From DASUPK01 sp963724665 (lineage in GTDB: Bacteria > Actinomycetota > Thermoleophilia > Solirubrobacterales > 70-9): 64,000 nucleotides of DNA. The notes below the pieces were generated by a model, which worked only from the letters and a program-made list of their open reading frames with translations, did no database searches and had not been told where the DNA came from. Positions 8,251-16,400 of the stretch are shown here, piece after piece. Location of the stretch: assembly GCA_963724665.1 (NCBI GenBank), contig CAVRVH010000008.1:186001-250000 (forward strand), read 5' to 3'. Within the stretch, counting starts at the first letter, position 1, and every line of letters begins with the position of its first letter. Both the position numbers and the translations under genes were made by a program.

Positions 8251-9231
8251 ATGCAGGCACTGGTGCTGGCCGGGGGCGAGGGTACTCGCCTGCGGCCGCT
8301 CACCTACACCGTCGCCAAGCCGGTGCTGCCCCTGGTCGGCCGTCCACACATCGCCTACGTGATCGATTGGCTCGCCCGCCACGGCGTCGACGACGTGATC
8401 GTCTCCTGCGGGCACCTGGCCGAGGGGATGCGGAGCGTTCTCGGCTCGGTCGAGCTCGGCGTCAAGATCCGGTTCGCCGAGGAGCCCGACCCGCGCGGCA
8501 CCGCCGGCGCGATTCGATTCGCCGAGGACATGCTCGCCGAGCGGTTCTTCGTCCTCAACGGCGACGTCCTCTGCGATCTCGACCTGACGGCCCAGATCAA
8601 GCAGCACGAGAGCACGGGCGCGCGGGCTACGATCGCCCTCTATCCGGTGCAGGACCCCGCGGGCTACGGCCTCGTCCATCGCCATGACAACGGCGAGATC
8701 ACGGAGTTCCTCGAGAAGCCCGAGCCCGACCAGATCGATACCGACGAGATCAACGCGGGCGCCTACCTGCTGGAGCGCTCGGTCCTCGACGAGATCCCGC
8801 CCGACAGGGAGGTCTCGATCGAGCGCGAGGTCTTCCCAAAGCTGATCGGGAGCGGCCTCTACGGGATCCGGCTGGAGGGCTACTGGATCGACATCGGGAC
8901 ACCCGATCGCTTCCTGGAGGCCAACTGGGACATCCTCGAAGGACGGGTCGAAACGGTCCACGGGGAGTTCGATGAGCCGACGATGGTGGGGGAGGGGTGT
9001 GAGCTCTCCGAGTCCGCGGAGATTCGCTCGCCCGCTGTGATCGGCAGCGGCTCCCGCATCGGTGACGGCGCCGTGGTCGAGCGGTCCGTTCTGCTCGATC
9101 GCTGCGTGGTCGGGGACGGCGCGATGGTCTCGAACAGCATCCTCAGCGCCGGTGTGACGGTGGAGGCCGGGACCGAGCTCGACGGCGCCGTGATCGGGGA
9201 GGGCGAGACCGTGGAGGGAGCCCGAGCGTGA
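8251..9231 (+). CDS. NDP-sugar pyrophosphorylase (mannose-1-phosphate guanylyltransferase-like)
   Basis: Nucleotidyltransferase that activates a sugar 1-phosphate. The signature 'VLAGGEGTRLRPLTYTVAKP' (residues 4-23) is followed by 'EEPDPRGTAGAI', 'FVLNGDVLCDLD' and 'YWIDIGTPDRFLEA'. The last 90 residues have hexapeptide-repeat periodicity (left-handed beta-helix), as in bacterial GDP-mannose pyrophosphorylases. The downstream neighbour is a phosphoglucose/phosphomannose isomerase with a 4-nt GTGA overlap, which favours a mannose route. Glucose-1-phosphate uridylyl- or thymidylyltransferase activity cannot be ruled out. A TTG 3 nt upstream could also initiate. A paralogue lies at 17737. Confidence 0.87.
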   Translation: MQALVLAGGEGTRLRPLTYTVAKPVLPLVGRPHIAYVIDWLARHGVDDVIVSCGHLAEGMRSVLGSVELGVKIRFAEEPDPRGTAGAIRFAEDMLAERFFVLNGDVLCDLDLTAQIKQHESTGARATIALYPVQDPAGYGLVHRHDNGEITEFLEKPEPDQIDTDEINAGAYLLERSVLDEIPPDREVSIEREVFPKLIGSGLYGIRLEGYWIDIGTPDRFLEANWDILEGRVETVHGEFDEPTMVGEGCELSESAEIRSPAVIGSGSRIGDGAVVERSVLLDRCVVGDGAMVSNSILSAGVTVEAGTELDGAVIGEGETVEGARA

Positions 9232-10241
9232 ACGTGATCGGCGGAGACATGCTGGATGCGGTTCGCGCGATGCCGGATCACCTGCGCGATGCGCTCTGGC
9301 GGATCGAGACGGCCCGGGCGGCCACGATGGAGGCTCCGGCGGTCTTCGTCTGCGGCATGGGCGGCTCGGCGATCGGGGGCGATCTCGCGATCGCGGCCCT
9401 CGCGGACAGGCTCACCAAGCCGATGCTGGTCTGCCGGGGCTACGAGCTGCCGGTCTGGGCACCGGCCGGCTCCGCCGTTCTGTGCTCCAGCTACTCGGGC
9501 AACACCGAGGAGACCCTCGCCTGCTACGCGGCGGCCGAGGCGCTCGGCGCGCAGCGGCTGGTCGCCACGACCGGGGGCGAGCTCGCCGACTCCGCGCGCG
9601 CCGACGACGTGCCGGTGATCGGCCTCCCCGCGGGCCTCGAGCCCCGGGCTGCGGTCGGATACATGTTCTGCGTCGCCTCCGAGCTGGCCGCGCTCGCCCT
9701 GGCCGGCCCGCGGCTGCACACCGAGATCGACGCGACCGCATCCCGCCTCGGCGAGTCCTTCGAGGCCGCGCAGGCTCGCGCGGCCGAGCTGTCGGCGCAG
9801 ATCGGAGACGCGATTCCCGTCGTCTACGGGAGCGACCTGACCGCCCCGGTCGCCTACCGGTGGAAGTGCCAGATCAACGAGAATGCCAAGGAGCCTGCCT
9901 TCTCCAATGTGCTGCCCGAGGCCGATCACAACGAGCTCGAGGGCTGGGGGGGCGCCGACGGCCGCTGCGCGGCGATCTTCCTCGGCGACCGCGATCAGCA
10001 CCCGCGGGAGCGCAAGCGCTTCGAGCTGACCGCCAAGGCGATCGAGCCCCACGCGGCGGCTGTGATCGACCTCGAGACGGAGGGCGAGACGCGCACCGAC
10101 CGCATCCTGCACGCCGTCATGCTCGGCGACCTGCTTGCGATCGAGCGGGCCAACGCGCGAGGCGTCGATGCGATGGCGGTCGACGTGCTCGAGGGATTCA
10201 AAAAAGAGATGGGGCGACCTTCAGAGGAGGAGAGCGGATGA
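9228..10241 (+). CDS. SIS-domain phosphoglucose/phosphomannose isomerase
   Basis: 337-aa sugar isomerase of the bifunctional PGI/PMI family, interconverting fructose-6-phosphate with glucose-6-phosphate and mannose-6-phosphate in the cytoplasm. Two SIS folds: 'CGMGGSAIGGDLA' near residue 38 and the substrate loop 'CSSYSGNTEETLACY' near residue 86. The C-terminal half carries 'PEADHNELEGWGG' with the catalytic Glu/His. GTG start overlaps the previous stop (GTGA), and its own stop overlaps the thiolase ATG (ATGA). Supplies mannose-6-phosphate to the adjacent pyrophosphorylase. Confidence 0.9.
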   Translation: MNVIGGDMLDAVRAMPDHLRDALWRIETARAATMEAPAVFVCGMGGSAIGGDLAIAALADRLTKPMLVCRGYELPVWAPAGSAVLCSSYSGNTEETLACYAAAEALGAQRLVATTGGELADSARADDVPVIGLPAGLEPRAAVGYMFCVASELAALALAGPRLHTEIDATASRLGESFEAAQARAAELSAQIGDAIPVVYGSDLTAPVAYRWKCQINENAKEPAFSNVLPEADHNELEGWGGADGRCAAIFLGDRDQHPRERKRFELTAKAIEPHAAAVIDLETEGETRTDRILHAVMLGDLLAIERANARGVDAMAVDVLEGFKKEMGRPSEEESG

Positions 10242-11428
10242 ACCGCACGTTCGTAGTCGGAGTCGGCATGACCAAGTTCGACAAGCCCGGGACCAAGGAG
10301 GGCGACTATCCGGACTGGGCAAGGGAGGCTGGGCGCCTGGCGCTCAATGACGCCGGCGTCGACTACGGCCAGGTCAAGCAGGCGTTCGTCGGCTACTGCT
10401 ACGGCGATTCCACGGCGGGCCAGCGGGCCGTGTACGGGCTCGGGCTCACTGGGATCCCGGTTGTCAACGTCAACAACAATTGCTCCACCGGCTCCAGCGC
10501 TCTCTACATGGCGCGCCAGGCGGTCAAGGGTGGTCTTGCCGATTGCGCCTTCGCACTCGGCTTCGAGAAGATGGAGCTCGGCTCCCTCGGCGTCAAGTTC
10601 ACGGACCGCGTCAACCCGATCGACAGGCACGTGGCGGCGCTGCTCGAGCTGCGCGAGTGGGAGGACGCCCCGCCCGCGCCCCAGATGTTCGGCGCCGCCG
10701 GCCGCGAGCACATGGAGCGCTACGGCTCCGAGCCCGATCACTTCGCCTGGATCGGCTGGAAGAACCACAAGCACTCTGTCAACAACCCGTATGCGCAGTT
10801 CCAGGACGAGTACTCCCTGGACGACATCAAGTCCGCCAAGGAGATCTACGCGCCGCTGACCAAGCTGCAGTGCTCACCCACCAGCGACGGGAGCGCGGCC
10901 GCGGTCGTGGCCTCGGAGCGCTTCGTGGACGAGCACGATCTCTGGGATCGGGCGATCGAGATCGCCGGCCAGTCGATGGTCACCGACCTGTCGAGCACCT
11001 TCGACAGCCAGTCCTCGATCAATGTCGTCGGCGCCGACATGACCCGGACCGCAGGCGAGCAGGCACTCGCCGAAGCCGAGGTCGGCATCGACGAGGTCGA
11101 CGTGGTCGAGTTGCACGACTGCTTCTCCGCGAACGAGCTGATCACCTACGAGGCGCTTGGGCTCGCCGACGAGGGCGAGGGGCACAAGCTGGTTGATGCC
11201 GAGGCGACCACCTATGGCGGAGACGGCCCCGTGGTCAATCCGTCGGGTGGCCTGATCTCCAAGGGCCATCCTCTGGGAGCCACCGGCCTGGCGCAGTGCG
11301 CCGAGCTCAACTGGCAGCTGCGAAGTCAGGCGGACCGGCGCCAGGTCGACGCCGCCGACGTTGCGCTGCAGCACAACATCGGGCTCGGCGGCGCCGCTGT
11401 GGTGACGGTCTACCGCAAGCCCGCCTGA
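10238..11428 (+). CDS. SCP-x-type thiolase (acetyl-CoA acetyltransferase family)
   Basis: 396-aa thiolase. Nucleophilic Cys in 'NNNCSTGSSALYMARQA' (near residue 83), catalytic His in 'GHPLGATGLAQCAEL', and C-terminal 'HNIGLGGAAVVTVY', where SCP-x thiolases have HN(L/I)G-GG instead of the CxG of classic thiolases. Blocks such as 'WKNHKHSVNNPY' and 'QFQDEYSLD' match animal sterol carrier protein-x closely from memory. Expected role: thiolytic cleavage of 2-methyl-branched or steroid side-chain 3-ketoacyl-CoA. The ATG is embedded in the stop of the sugar isomerase gene (ATGA) and preceded by GAGGAGGAG. Its place behind a sugar-nucleotide operon is unexplained. Confidence 0.9.
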   Translation: MNRTFVVGVGMTKFDKPGTKEGDYPDWAREAGRLALNDAGVDYGQVKQAFVGYCYGDSTAGQRAVYGLGLTGIPVVNVNNNCSTGSSALYMARQAVKGGLADCAFALGFEKMELGSLGVKFTDRVNPIDRHVAALLELREWEDAPPAPQMFGAAGREHMERYGSEPDHFAWIGWKNHKHSVNNPYAQFQDEYSLDDIKSAKEIYAPLTKLQCSPTSDGSAAAVVASERFVDEHDLWDRAIEIAGQSMVTDLSSTFDSQSSINVVGADMTRTAGEQALAEAEVGIDEVDVVELHDCFSANELITYEALGLADEGEGHKLVDAEATTYGGDGPVVNPSGGLISKGHPLGATGLAQCAELNWQLRSQADRRQVDAADVALQHNIGLGGAAVVTVYRKPA

Positions 11429-11476
11429 CTCAGCGACTCAGCCGCTCCCGCCGAAAGGTGAGACGATCGACGGGCC

Positions 11477-13159
11477 GTGGTGACAGCGGATGACATCACG
11501 GCGGTCACCGTGTTCTCGACTCTCGGCCCGGAAGCCCGCGAGAGGCTTGCCCGTGTGGCTGCCGACCTCAGCTTCGCGCCCGGCGAGTACGCCGCCAACG
11601 CAGGCGACGACCGGGCGCTCTTCGCCGTGCTCGATGGACTGATCGAGCCGGTCAAGTCCGTCGACGGGATCGAGAAGGTCGTCGGAGAGCGCCACCCCGG
11701 AGATGTCTTCGGGGAGGTGCCGATCGTGCTCGGGACGGTTTTCCCCGTCGGATTTCGCGCGGCGGAGCAGTCGCGCGTCATGCGAATTGAGCCGCACGAC
11801 TACCACGCCGTCGCCGCGGTCCATCCCGAGATCGCCGAGGAGCTCGGCACGCTGTCGAGGACCCGGATCGGGGGAACCGGCGGCCTCCAGGCGCTCGCCG
11901 CCGAGCGGCATCCGCCTCGCGCGATCGTCGTCGGGCACCGGTGGGAACCCACGTGCACCGAGTTGCGGCACTTCCTCGACCGCAACCAGATCAGCTTCGA
12001 GTGGATCGGCGTCGACGCACCGGACGCGGCCGACGCGTGGGGTGGCACGCTGCCGGACGAGGAGGATCTGCCCGTGATTCGCGTGATCAACGGCAAGACG
12101 GTGGCGCGGCCTCAGCTCCGCCGGGTCGCCGAGTTGCTGGGTTTGAGCACCGAGCCGGCCGCGGCCGAGTACGACACCGTGATCGTCGGCGCCGGACCCT
12201 CGGGGCTCGCCGCGGCCGTCTACGGAGCCTCGGAGGGCCTTCGCACGATCGTCATCGAGCGTGAGGCGCCGGGAGGGCAGGCGGGCACGTCGTCGAGGAT
12301 CGAGAACTACCTCGGGTTCCCCTCCGGGGTGTCGGGCGACGAGCTGGCGAGCCGCGCGCTCCAGCAGGCGCGGAGGCTCGGCGCGGAGATCCTGGTGACC
12401 CGCACGATCACGAAGGTCGACCCCGCGACGAATCAGGTGCACCTCGACGGCGGGGATGTCCTTCAGGCCCGGACGATCATCCTCGCCTGCGGCGTCTCCT
12501 GGCGACACCTCGAGATCGAGGGATTCGACCGCCTTGCCGGCAAGGGCATCTTCTACGGAGCGTCGCGAAGCGAGGCGCCGGGCTCCCACGGTCTGGACGT
12601 GCAGATCATCGGCGCAGGGAACTCAGCCGGCCAGGCGGCGATGTTCTTCTCCAACCACGCGCGCAGCGTGACCATCCTCGCTCGGGGAGACGGGATCGAG
12701 AAGAGCATGTCCAGCTACCTCTCAGACCAGCTCGCCGCCCGGTCGAACATCGAGGTTCTCACCCGGACCGAGGCCACGGCCGCGCACGGCGACGATTCGC
12801 TGGAGGCGATCGAGGTTCGCAACAGCGAGACCGGTGAGACGACCCGATTGGAGTCGGGCGGGGTCTTCATCTTCATCGGGGCGGACGCCGAGACGAGCTG
12901 GCTGCCTGGGGAGATCGCCCTCGATGACCATCGCTTCGTGCTCACCGGCTCCGGCGTGAGGGCCGCCGGCCACTGGGAGCTCGAGCGTGACCCATACCTC
13001 CTGGAGACCAGCGTGCCCGGGATCTTCGCCTGCGGGGACGTCCGGTCCGGCCCGGTCAAGCGCGTCGCCTCGGCAGTCGGGGAGGGGAGCATGGCGATCG
13101 CCTTCGTGCACCAGTACCTCAGGGAATCCAACCTCGAGCCCGACGGGGCGAGGCCCTAA
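11477..13159 (+). CDS. cNMP-binding domain fused to thioredoxin-reductase-like flavoprotein
   Basis: 560-aa three-part protein. Residues 1-125 resemble a cyclic-nucleotide-binding (CRP-like) domain ('GEYAANAGDD', 'RHPGDVFGEVPIVLG'). About 135-225 is a glutaredoxin-like fold ('PTCTELRHFLDRNQISFEW', 'DLPVIRVINGK') with no CxxC. About 230-550 is a class II flavin reductase: FAD motif 'VIVGAGPSGLAAAVYG', 'ERE-APGGQAG', NADPH motif 'IIGAGNSAGQAA', and FAD motif 'GIFACGDVRSG'. At the position of the thioredoxin reductase CATC the sequence reads 'FYGASRSEA', so the redox-active disulfide is absent. Probably a cNMP- or ligand-gated NAD(P)H oxidoreductase rather than a true TrxB. Converges on the next gene with stops overlapping by 4 nt. 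Confidence 0.85.
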   Translation: MVTADDITAVTVFSTLGPEARERLARVAADLSFAPGEYAANAGDDRALFAVLDGLIEPVKSVDGIEKVVGERHPGDVFGEVPIVLGTVFPVGFRAAEQSRVMRIEPHDYHAVAAVHPEIAEELGTLSRTRIGGTGGLQALAAERHPPRAIVVGHRWEPTCTELRHFLDRNQISFEWIGVDAPDAADAWGGTLPDEEDLPVIRVINGKTVARPQLRRVAELLGLSTEPAAAEYDTVIVGAGPSGLAAAVYGASEGLRTIVIEREAPGGQAGTSSRIENYLGFPSGVSGDELASRALQQARRLGAEILVTRTITKVDPATNQVHLDGGDVLQARTIILACGVSWRHLEIEGFDRLAGKGIFYGASRSEAPGSHGLDVQIIGAGNSAGQAAMFFSNHARSVTILARGDGIEKSMSSYLSDQLAARSNIEVLTRTEATAAHGDDSLEAIEVRNSETGETTRLESGGVFIFIGADAETSWLPGEIALDDHRFVLTGSGVRAAGHWELERDPYLLETSVPGIFACGDVRSGPVKRVASAVGEGSMAIAFVHQYLRESNLEPDGARP

Positions 13160-13566
13160 TCCTCGCTGGGCGGACGGCGCTGCGCCTTCCGCTGGGATTG
13201 CCGGCGCTTCCCCTCCAGCCGCCGTTCTCGGGCGGCTCGTGATGGCTTCGTGGCCCGTCGCGGCTTCGGACGACGCAGGCCGGCGGCGATCTTTTCGCGC
13301 AGGCGTTCCAGGGCCAGCTCGCGATTGCGGGCCTGGCTACGGGCGTCTTGCGCGACGGCGGTGACGCGATCGCCGAGCTTTCGCCGGAGCAGAGCCCGCT
13401 GCTGATCCGTGAGGGCCTTCGAAGACTCGACGTCGAAGACCGCCTCGATCCGCGACGCGGTCACGTTCGCGTGCTGGCCGCCCGGGCCGGAGGAGCGGCT
13501 CGCGCGCAACTCAATCTCGTCGAGCGGAATGACCGTGCCGCCTGCGACCTGTATGCCGTCCTCCAT
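13156..13566 (-). CDS. arfB: ArfB/YaeJ-like peptidyl-tRNA hydrolase (ribosome rescue)
   Basis: 136-aa stand-alone release-factor catalytic domain. 'RSSGPGGQHANVT' holds the GGQ motif that hydrolyses peptidyl-tRNA; the strongly basic C-terminal tail (Arg/Lys-rich from about residue 95) is the feature ArfB inserts into the empty mRNA channel of stalled ribosomes. Length matches ArfB (about 140 aa) and excludes RF1/RF2. Transcribed divergently from ahcY from an overlapping promoter region. The window also carries smpB and ssrA, so two rescue systems coexist. Confidence 0.88.
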   Translation of the reverse strand: MEDGIQVAGGTVIPLDEIELRASRSSGPGGQHANVTASRIEAVFDVESSKALTDQQRALLRRKLGDRVTAVAQDARSQARNRELALERLREKIAAGLRRPKPRRATKPSRAARERRLEGKRRQSQRKAQRRPPSED

Positions 13567-13573
13567 GGACCCA

Positions 13574-13580
13574 TAACGTA
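13574..13580. promoter_or_regulatory. Overlapping divergent -10 boxes (arfB / ahcY)
   Basis: TAACGT on the plus strand (13574-13579) serves ahcY with a leader of about 40 nt. TACGTT on the minus strand (13580-13575) lies 8 nt before the arfB ATG, predicting a leaderless arfB mRNA. The two boxes share bases, so the promoters probably exclude each other. Confidence 0.45.
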
Positions 13581-13625
13581 ACCTCGTGCCTCGTCAACAC
13601 TTCGACTCAGGAGACCAGCCCACCC

Positions 13626-15107
13626 GTGAGCACCGCCACCAGCGCCCCGACAACGACTCACCTCGATTTCAAGGTCGCCGACCTCTCCCTGGCTGAGTTC
13701 GGCCGCAAGGAGATCCGGCTTGCCGAGCATGAGATGCCTGGTCTGATGGCGACGCGCGAGGAGTTCGGGGAGTCCAAGCCCCTCAAGGGCGCGCGGGTCA
13801 CCGGATCGCTGCACATGACGATCCAGACCGCGGTGCTGATCGAGACGCTGGTCGCGCTGGGCGCGGAGGTCCGCTGGGCAAGCTGCAACATCTTCTCGAC
13901 CCAGGACCATGCCGCTGCCGCCGTGGCCGTTGGGCCCGACGGCACCCCCGAGGATCCCAAGGGAATTGCCGTGTTCGCCTGGAAGGGCGAGACGCTGGAG
14001 GAGTACTGGGACCTCGCCATGCAGGCGCTGCTCTGGCCGGAGCCGGGCCCCAACGGCGAGACCGGCTGCAACATGCTGCTCGACGACGGCGGCGATGCAA
14101 CCCTCCTGGTCCACAAGGGCGTCGAGTGCGAGGCGGCCAGTGCAGTCCCCGGCGATGAGACCGCCGGCTCCGAGGAGGAGAAGGTGATCCTCCAGCTGCT
14201 CCGCAAGAGCCTTGCCGACGATCCGCAGCGCTTCACCAAGATGGCCGAGGGGATCAAGGGCGTCACTGAGGAAACGACCACCGGCGTCGTCCGCCTCTAC
14301 GAGCGCCAGGCGAACGGCACGCTGCTCTTCCCGGCGATCAACGTCAACGACTCCGTCACCAAGTCCAAGTTCGACAACATCTACGGCTGCCGCCACTCGC
14401 TGATCGACGGCATCAATCGGGCCACCGACGTGATGATCGGCGGCAAGACCGCCGTGATCTGCGGCTTCGGCGACGTCGGCAAGGGCTGCGCCGAGTCACT
14501 GCGGGGTCAGGGCGCCCGGGTGATCGTCACCGAGATCGACCCGATCTGCGCGCTCCAGGCGGCGATGCAGGGCTACGAGGTCCGCAAGCTGGAGAGCGTG
14601 ATCGAGGAAGGCGACGTCTTCGTCACCGCCACTGGCAACCGCGACGTGATCACGGTCGACCACATGGCCGCGATGAAGCATCAGGCGATCGTGGGCAACA
14701 TCGGCCACTTCGACGACGAGATCCAGATGGCCGCTCTCGAGCAGTACGACGGCATCGAGCGGATCAACATCAAGCCGCAGGTCGACGAGTGGCGCTTCCC
14801 CGACGGCCACTCGATCATCGTGCTCTCCGAGGGCCGTCTGCTGAACCTCGGCAACGCCACCGGCCACCCGAGCTTCGTGATGTCGAACTCGTTCACCAAC
14901 CAGGTGATCGCTCAGCTCGAGCTCTTCGGCAAGGCTGAGGCTTACGGCAAGGAGGTCTACGTGCTGCCAAAGCACCTGGACGAGAAGGTGGCCCGCCTTC
15001 ATCTCGACGCGCTCGGCGTCGAGCTCTCAGAGCTCAAGCCGGAGCAGGCGTCCTACATCGGCGTCCCGGTCGAGGGCCCATACAAGAGCGACCAATACCG
15101 CTACTAG
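13626..15107 (+). CDS. ahcY: Adenosylhomocysteinase (S-adenosylhomocysteine hydrolase)
   Basis: Cytoplasmic NAD-dependent hydrolase that splits S-adenosylhomocysteine into adenosine and homocysteine in the methyl cycle. 493 aa, the long form. Substrate-domain blocks 'SLHMTIQTAVLIETL' and 'NIFSTQDHAAAA', the NAD Rossmann motif 'GFGDVGKGCAESLRGQGA', and the C-terminal 'VEGPYKSDQYRY' tail that closes the neighbouring active site are all intact. GTG start with AGGAGA about 11 nt upstream. No SAH riboswitch-like structure fits in the short leader. Confidence 0.97.
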   Translation: MSTATSAPTTTHLDFKVADLSLAEFGRKEIRLAEHEMPGLMATREEFGESKPLKGARVTGSLHMTIQTAVLIETLVALGAEVRWASCNIFSTQDHAAAAVAVGPDGTPEDPKGIAVFAWKGETLEEYWDLAMQALLWPEPGPNGETGCNMLLDDGGDATLLVHKGVECEAASAVPGDETAGSEEEKVILQLLRKSLADDPQRFTKMAEGIKGVTEETTTGVVRLYERQANGTLLFPAINVNDSVTKSKFDNIYGCRHSLIDGINRATDVMIGGKTAVICGFGDVGKGCAESLRGQGARVIVTEIDPICALQAAMQGYEVRKLESVIEEGDVFVTATGNRDVITVDHMAAMKHQAIVGNIGHFDDEIQMAALEQYDGIERINIKPQVDEWRFPDGHSIIVLSEGRLLNLGNATGHPSFVMSNSFTNQVIAQLELFGKAEAYGKEVYVLPKHLDEKVARLHLDALGVELSELKPEQASYIGVPVEGPYKSDQYRY

Positions 15108-15115
15108 CCCCAGGT

Positions 15116-16327
15116 CTGAGGCGGTGGCTGGGTCTGGCCCTCCCCGTGGCTCTGGCGCTCGCGATCCACGCGAGCCCGGCCAGCGGTAGGGGGATCCACC
15201 TCCGGCCCGTCGGGTCGTTCGACGAGCCGATCTACGTGACCTCCCCGCCGCGCGACCGGCGCCTGTTCGTTGTCGAGAGGGCAGGCCGCATTTTCGCGGT
15301 GAAGCGCGGAAGGGTGCTCCCGACCCCGTTCCTCGACATCCGCTCCCTTGCGGTGACCGGCGGCGAGCGGGGCCTGATTTCGATGGCATTCGACCCGCAC
15401 TACGCGTCGAATGGGCTCTTCTACGTGTTCTTCACGGGCAGTGGAAGCGCGGGGTCGGATGTCGGTGACATTCACATGGACGAGTTCCGGGTCAGCGCCA
15501 ACCCCAACGTCGCGGATCCCAACAGTCGCAGGCGAGTCTTGACCATCCCGCACAGCGCCGATCCGACCCACAATTCAGGGCAGCTGCAATTCGGCGACGA
15601 TGGCTTTCTGTACGTCTCCGTCGGGGATGGGAACGATGGCGCGAACGCCCAATCGACCGAGAACCTGCTCGGGAAGATCCTGCGGATCGATCCCCACGGG
15701 ACCACCGATGGCGCGTACAGCTCACCTCCGTCGAATCCATTTGCCGGCACGATCCCGGGGCGGGACGAGATCTGGGCCCTTGGTTTCCGCAATCCGTACC
15801 GGTTCTCGTTCGACCATCTGACCGGGGACCTGGCGATCGGTGAGGTTGGCGACAACTCATTCGAGGAGATCGACTTCGCGCGTGCGTCGAAGGGTCTCGC
15901 GCGAGGTGCGAACTTCGGCTGGCCGGAATGCGAGGGATTCCAGGGGGTGGGCTGCAGTGGGCCCGTATTCACCCCGCCGGTGTTCGCCTACCCGCACAGG
16001 CCGCCATGCGACGCGATCATCGGAGGCTACGTCTACCGAGGGACCGCGATCCCGCAGCTGGAGGGTCGGTACGTCTACAGCGACCTCTGTTACAACGTTC
16101 TGCGCTCGATCCGGCTTGGATTTCCCAGCGCCAAGGGTGATCGCTCCGAGAGGGTCGTGGTTCCCGGGAATGTGATCTCGTTCGGAGAGGACGCAAGCTG
16201 TGAGCTGTACGTCGTGGGTGCGACTCTCGTCGAGAAGATTGTCGGTTCTCGGAAGAGCAGCGGCTGTATGCGGCCGGGGAGCTGCAGGAAGCACGGGAGG
16301 AGAAATTGCAAGAGGAAGCGGCGATGA
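15116..16327 (+). CDS. Secreted PQQ-type sugar dehydrogenase-like beta-propeller, basic Cys tail (copy 1)
   Basis: Exported six-bladed propeller of the glucose/sorbosone dehydrogenase family. Family motifs: 'GERGLISMAFDPHYASNGLF', 'NSGQLQFGDDGFLYVSVGDG', 'EIWALGFRNPYRFSFD', 'GANFGWPECEGF' and 'IIGGYVYRG'. A signal peptide ('LRRWLGLALPVALALA') is complete only if translation starts at CTG 15116; the first ordinary start, GTG 15146, removes the basic n-region and half of the hydrophobic core. The C terminus ends in Cys and Arg/Lys: 'CMRPGSCRKHGRRNCKRKRR', part of the tail family described in the findings. It lies 8 nt after ahcY and 73 nt before its paralogue. Whether PQQ is bound is not shown. 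Confidence 0.85.
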   Translation: MRRWLGLALPVALALAIHASPASGRGIHLRPVGSFDEPIYVTSPPRDRRLFVVERAGRIFAVKRGRVLPTPFLDIRSLAVTGGERGLISMAFDPHYASNGLFYVFFTGSGSAGSDVGDIHMDEFRVSANPNVADPNSRRRVLTIPHSADPTHNSGQLQFGDDGFLYVSVGDGNDGANAQSTENLLGKILRIDPHGTTDGAYSSPPSNPFAGTIPGRDEIWALGFRNPYRFSFDHLTGDLAIGEVGDNSFEEIDFARASKGLARGANFGWPECEGFQGVGCSGPVFTPPVFAYPHRPPCDAIIGGYVYRGTAIPQLEGRYVYSDLCYNVLRSIRLGFPSAKGDRSERVVVPGNVISFGEDASCELYVVGATLVEKIVGSRKSSGCMRPGSCRKHGRRNCKRKRR

Positions 16328-16400
16328 CGAATCCACAGAAGCGACCAGCACCGCTGCCCGAGATCTGTCGAGGGGGGCCGAATCCGCCCTCCCGGCGGGC

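Noticed and set aside
11477..13159. Canonical thioredoxin reductase (trxB)
   Set aside because: The catalytic CxxC is absent and two extra domains are fused; the name would mislead.
13567..13625. SAH riboswitch ahead of ahcY
   Set aside because: The leader is about 40 nt and shows no pseudoknot-forming pairing; too short for the known riboswitch.
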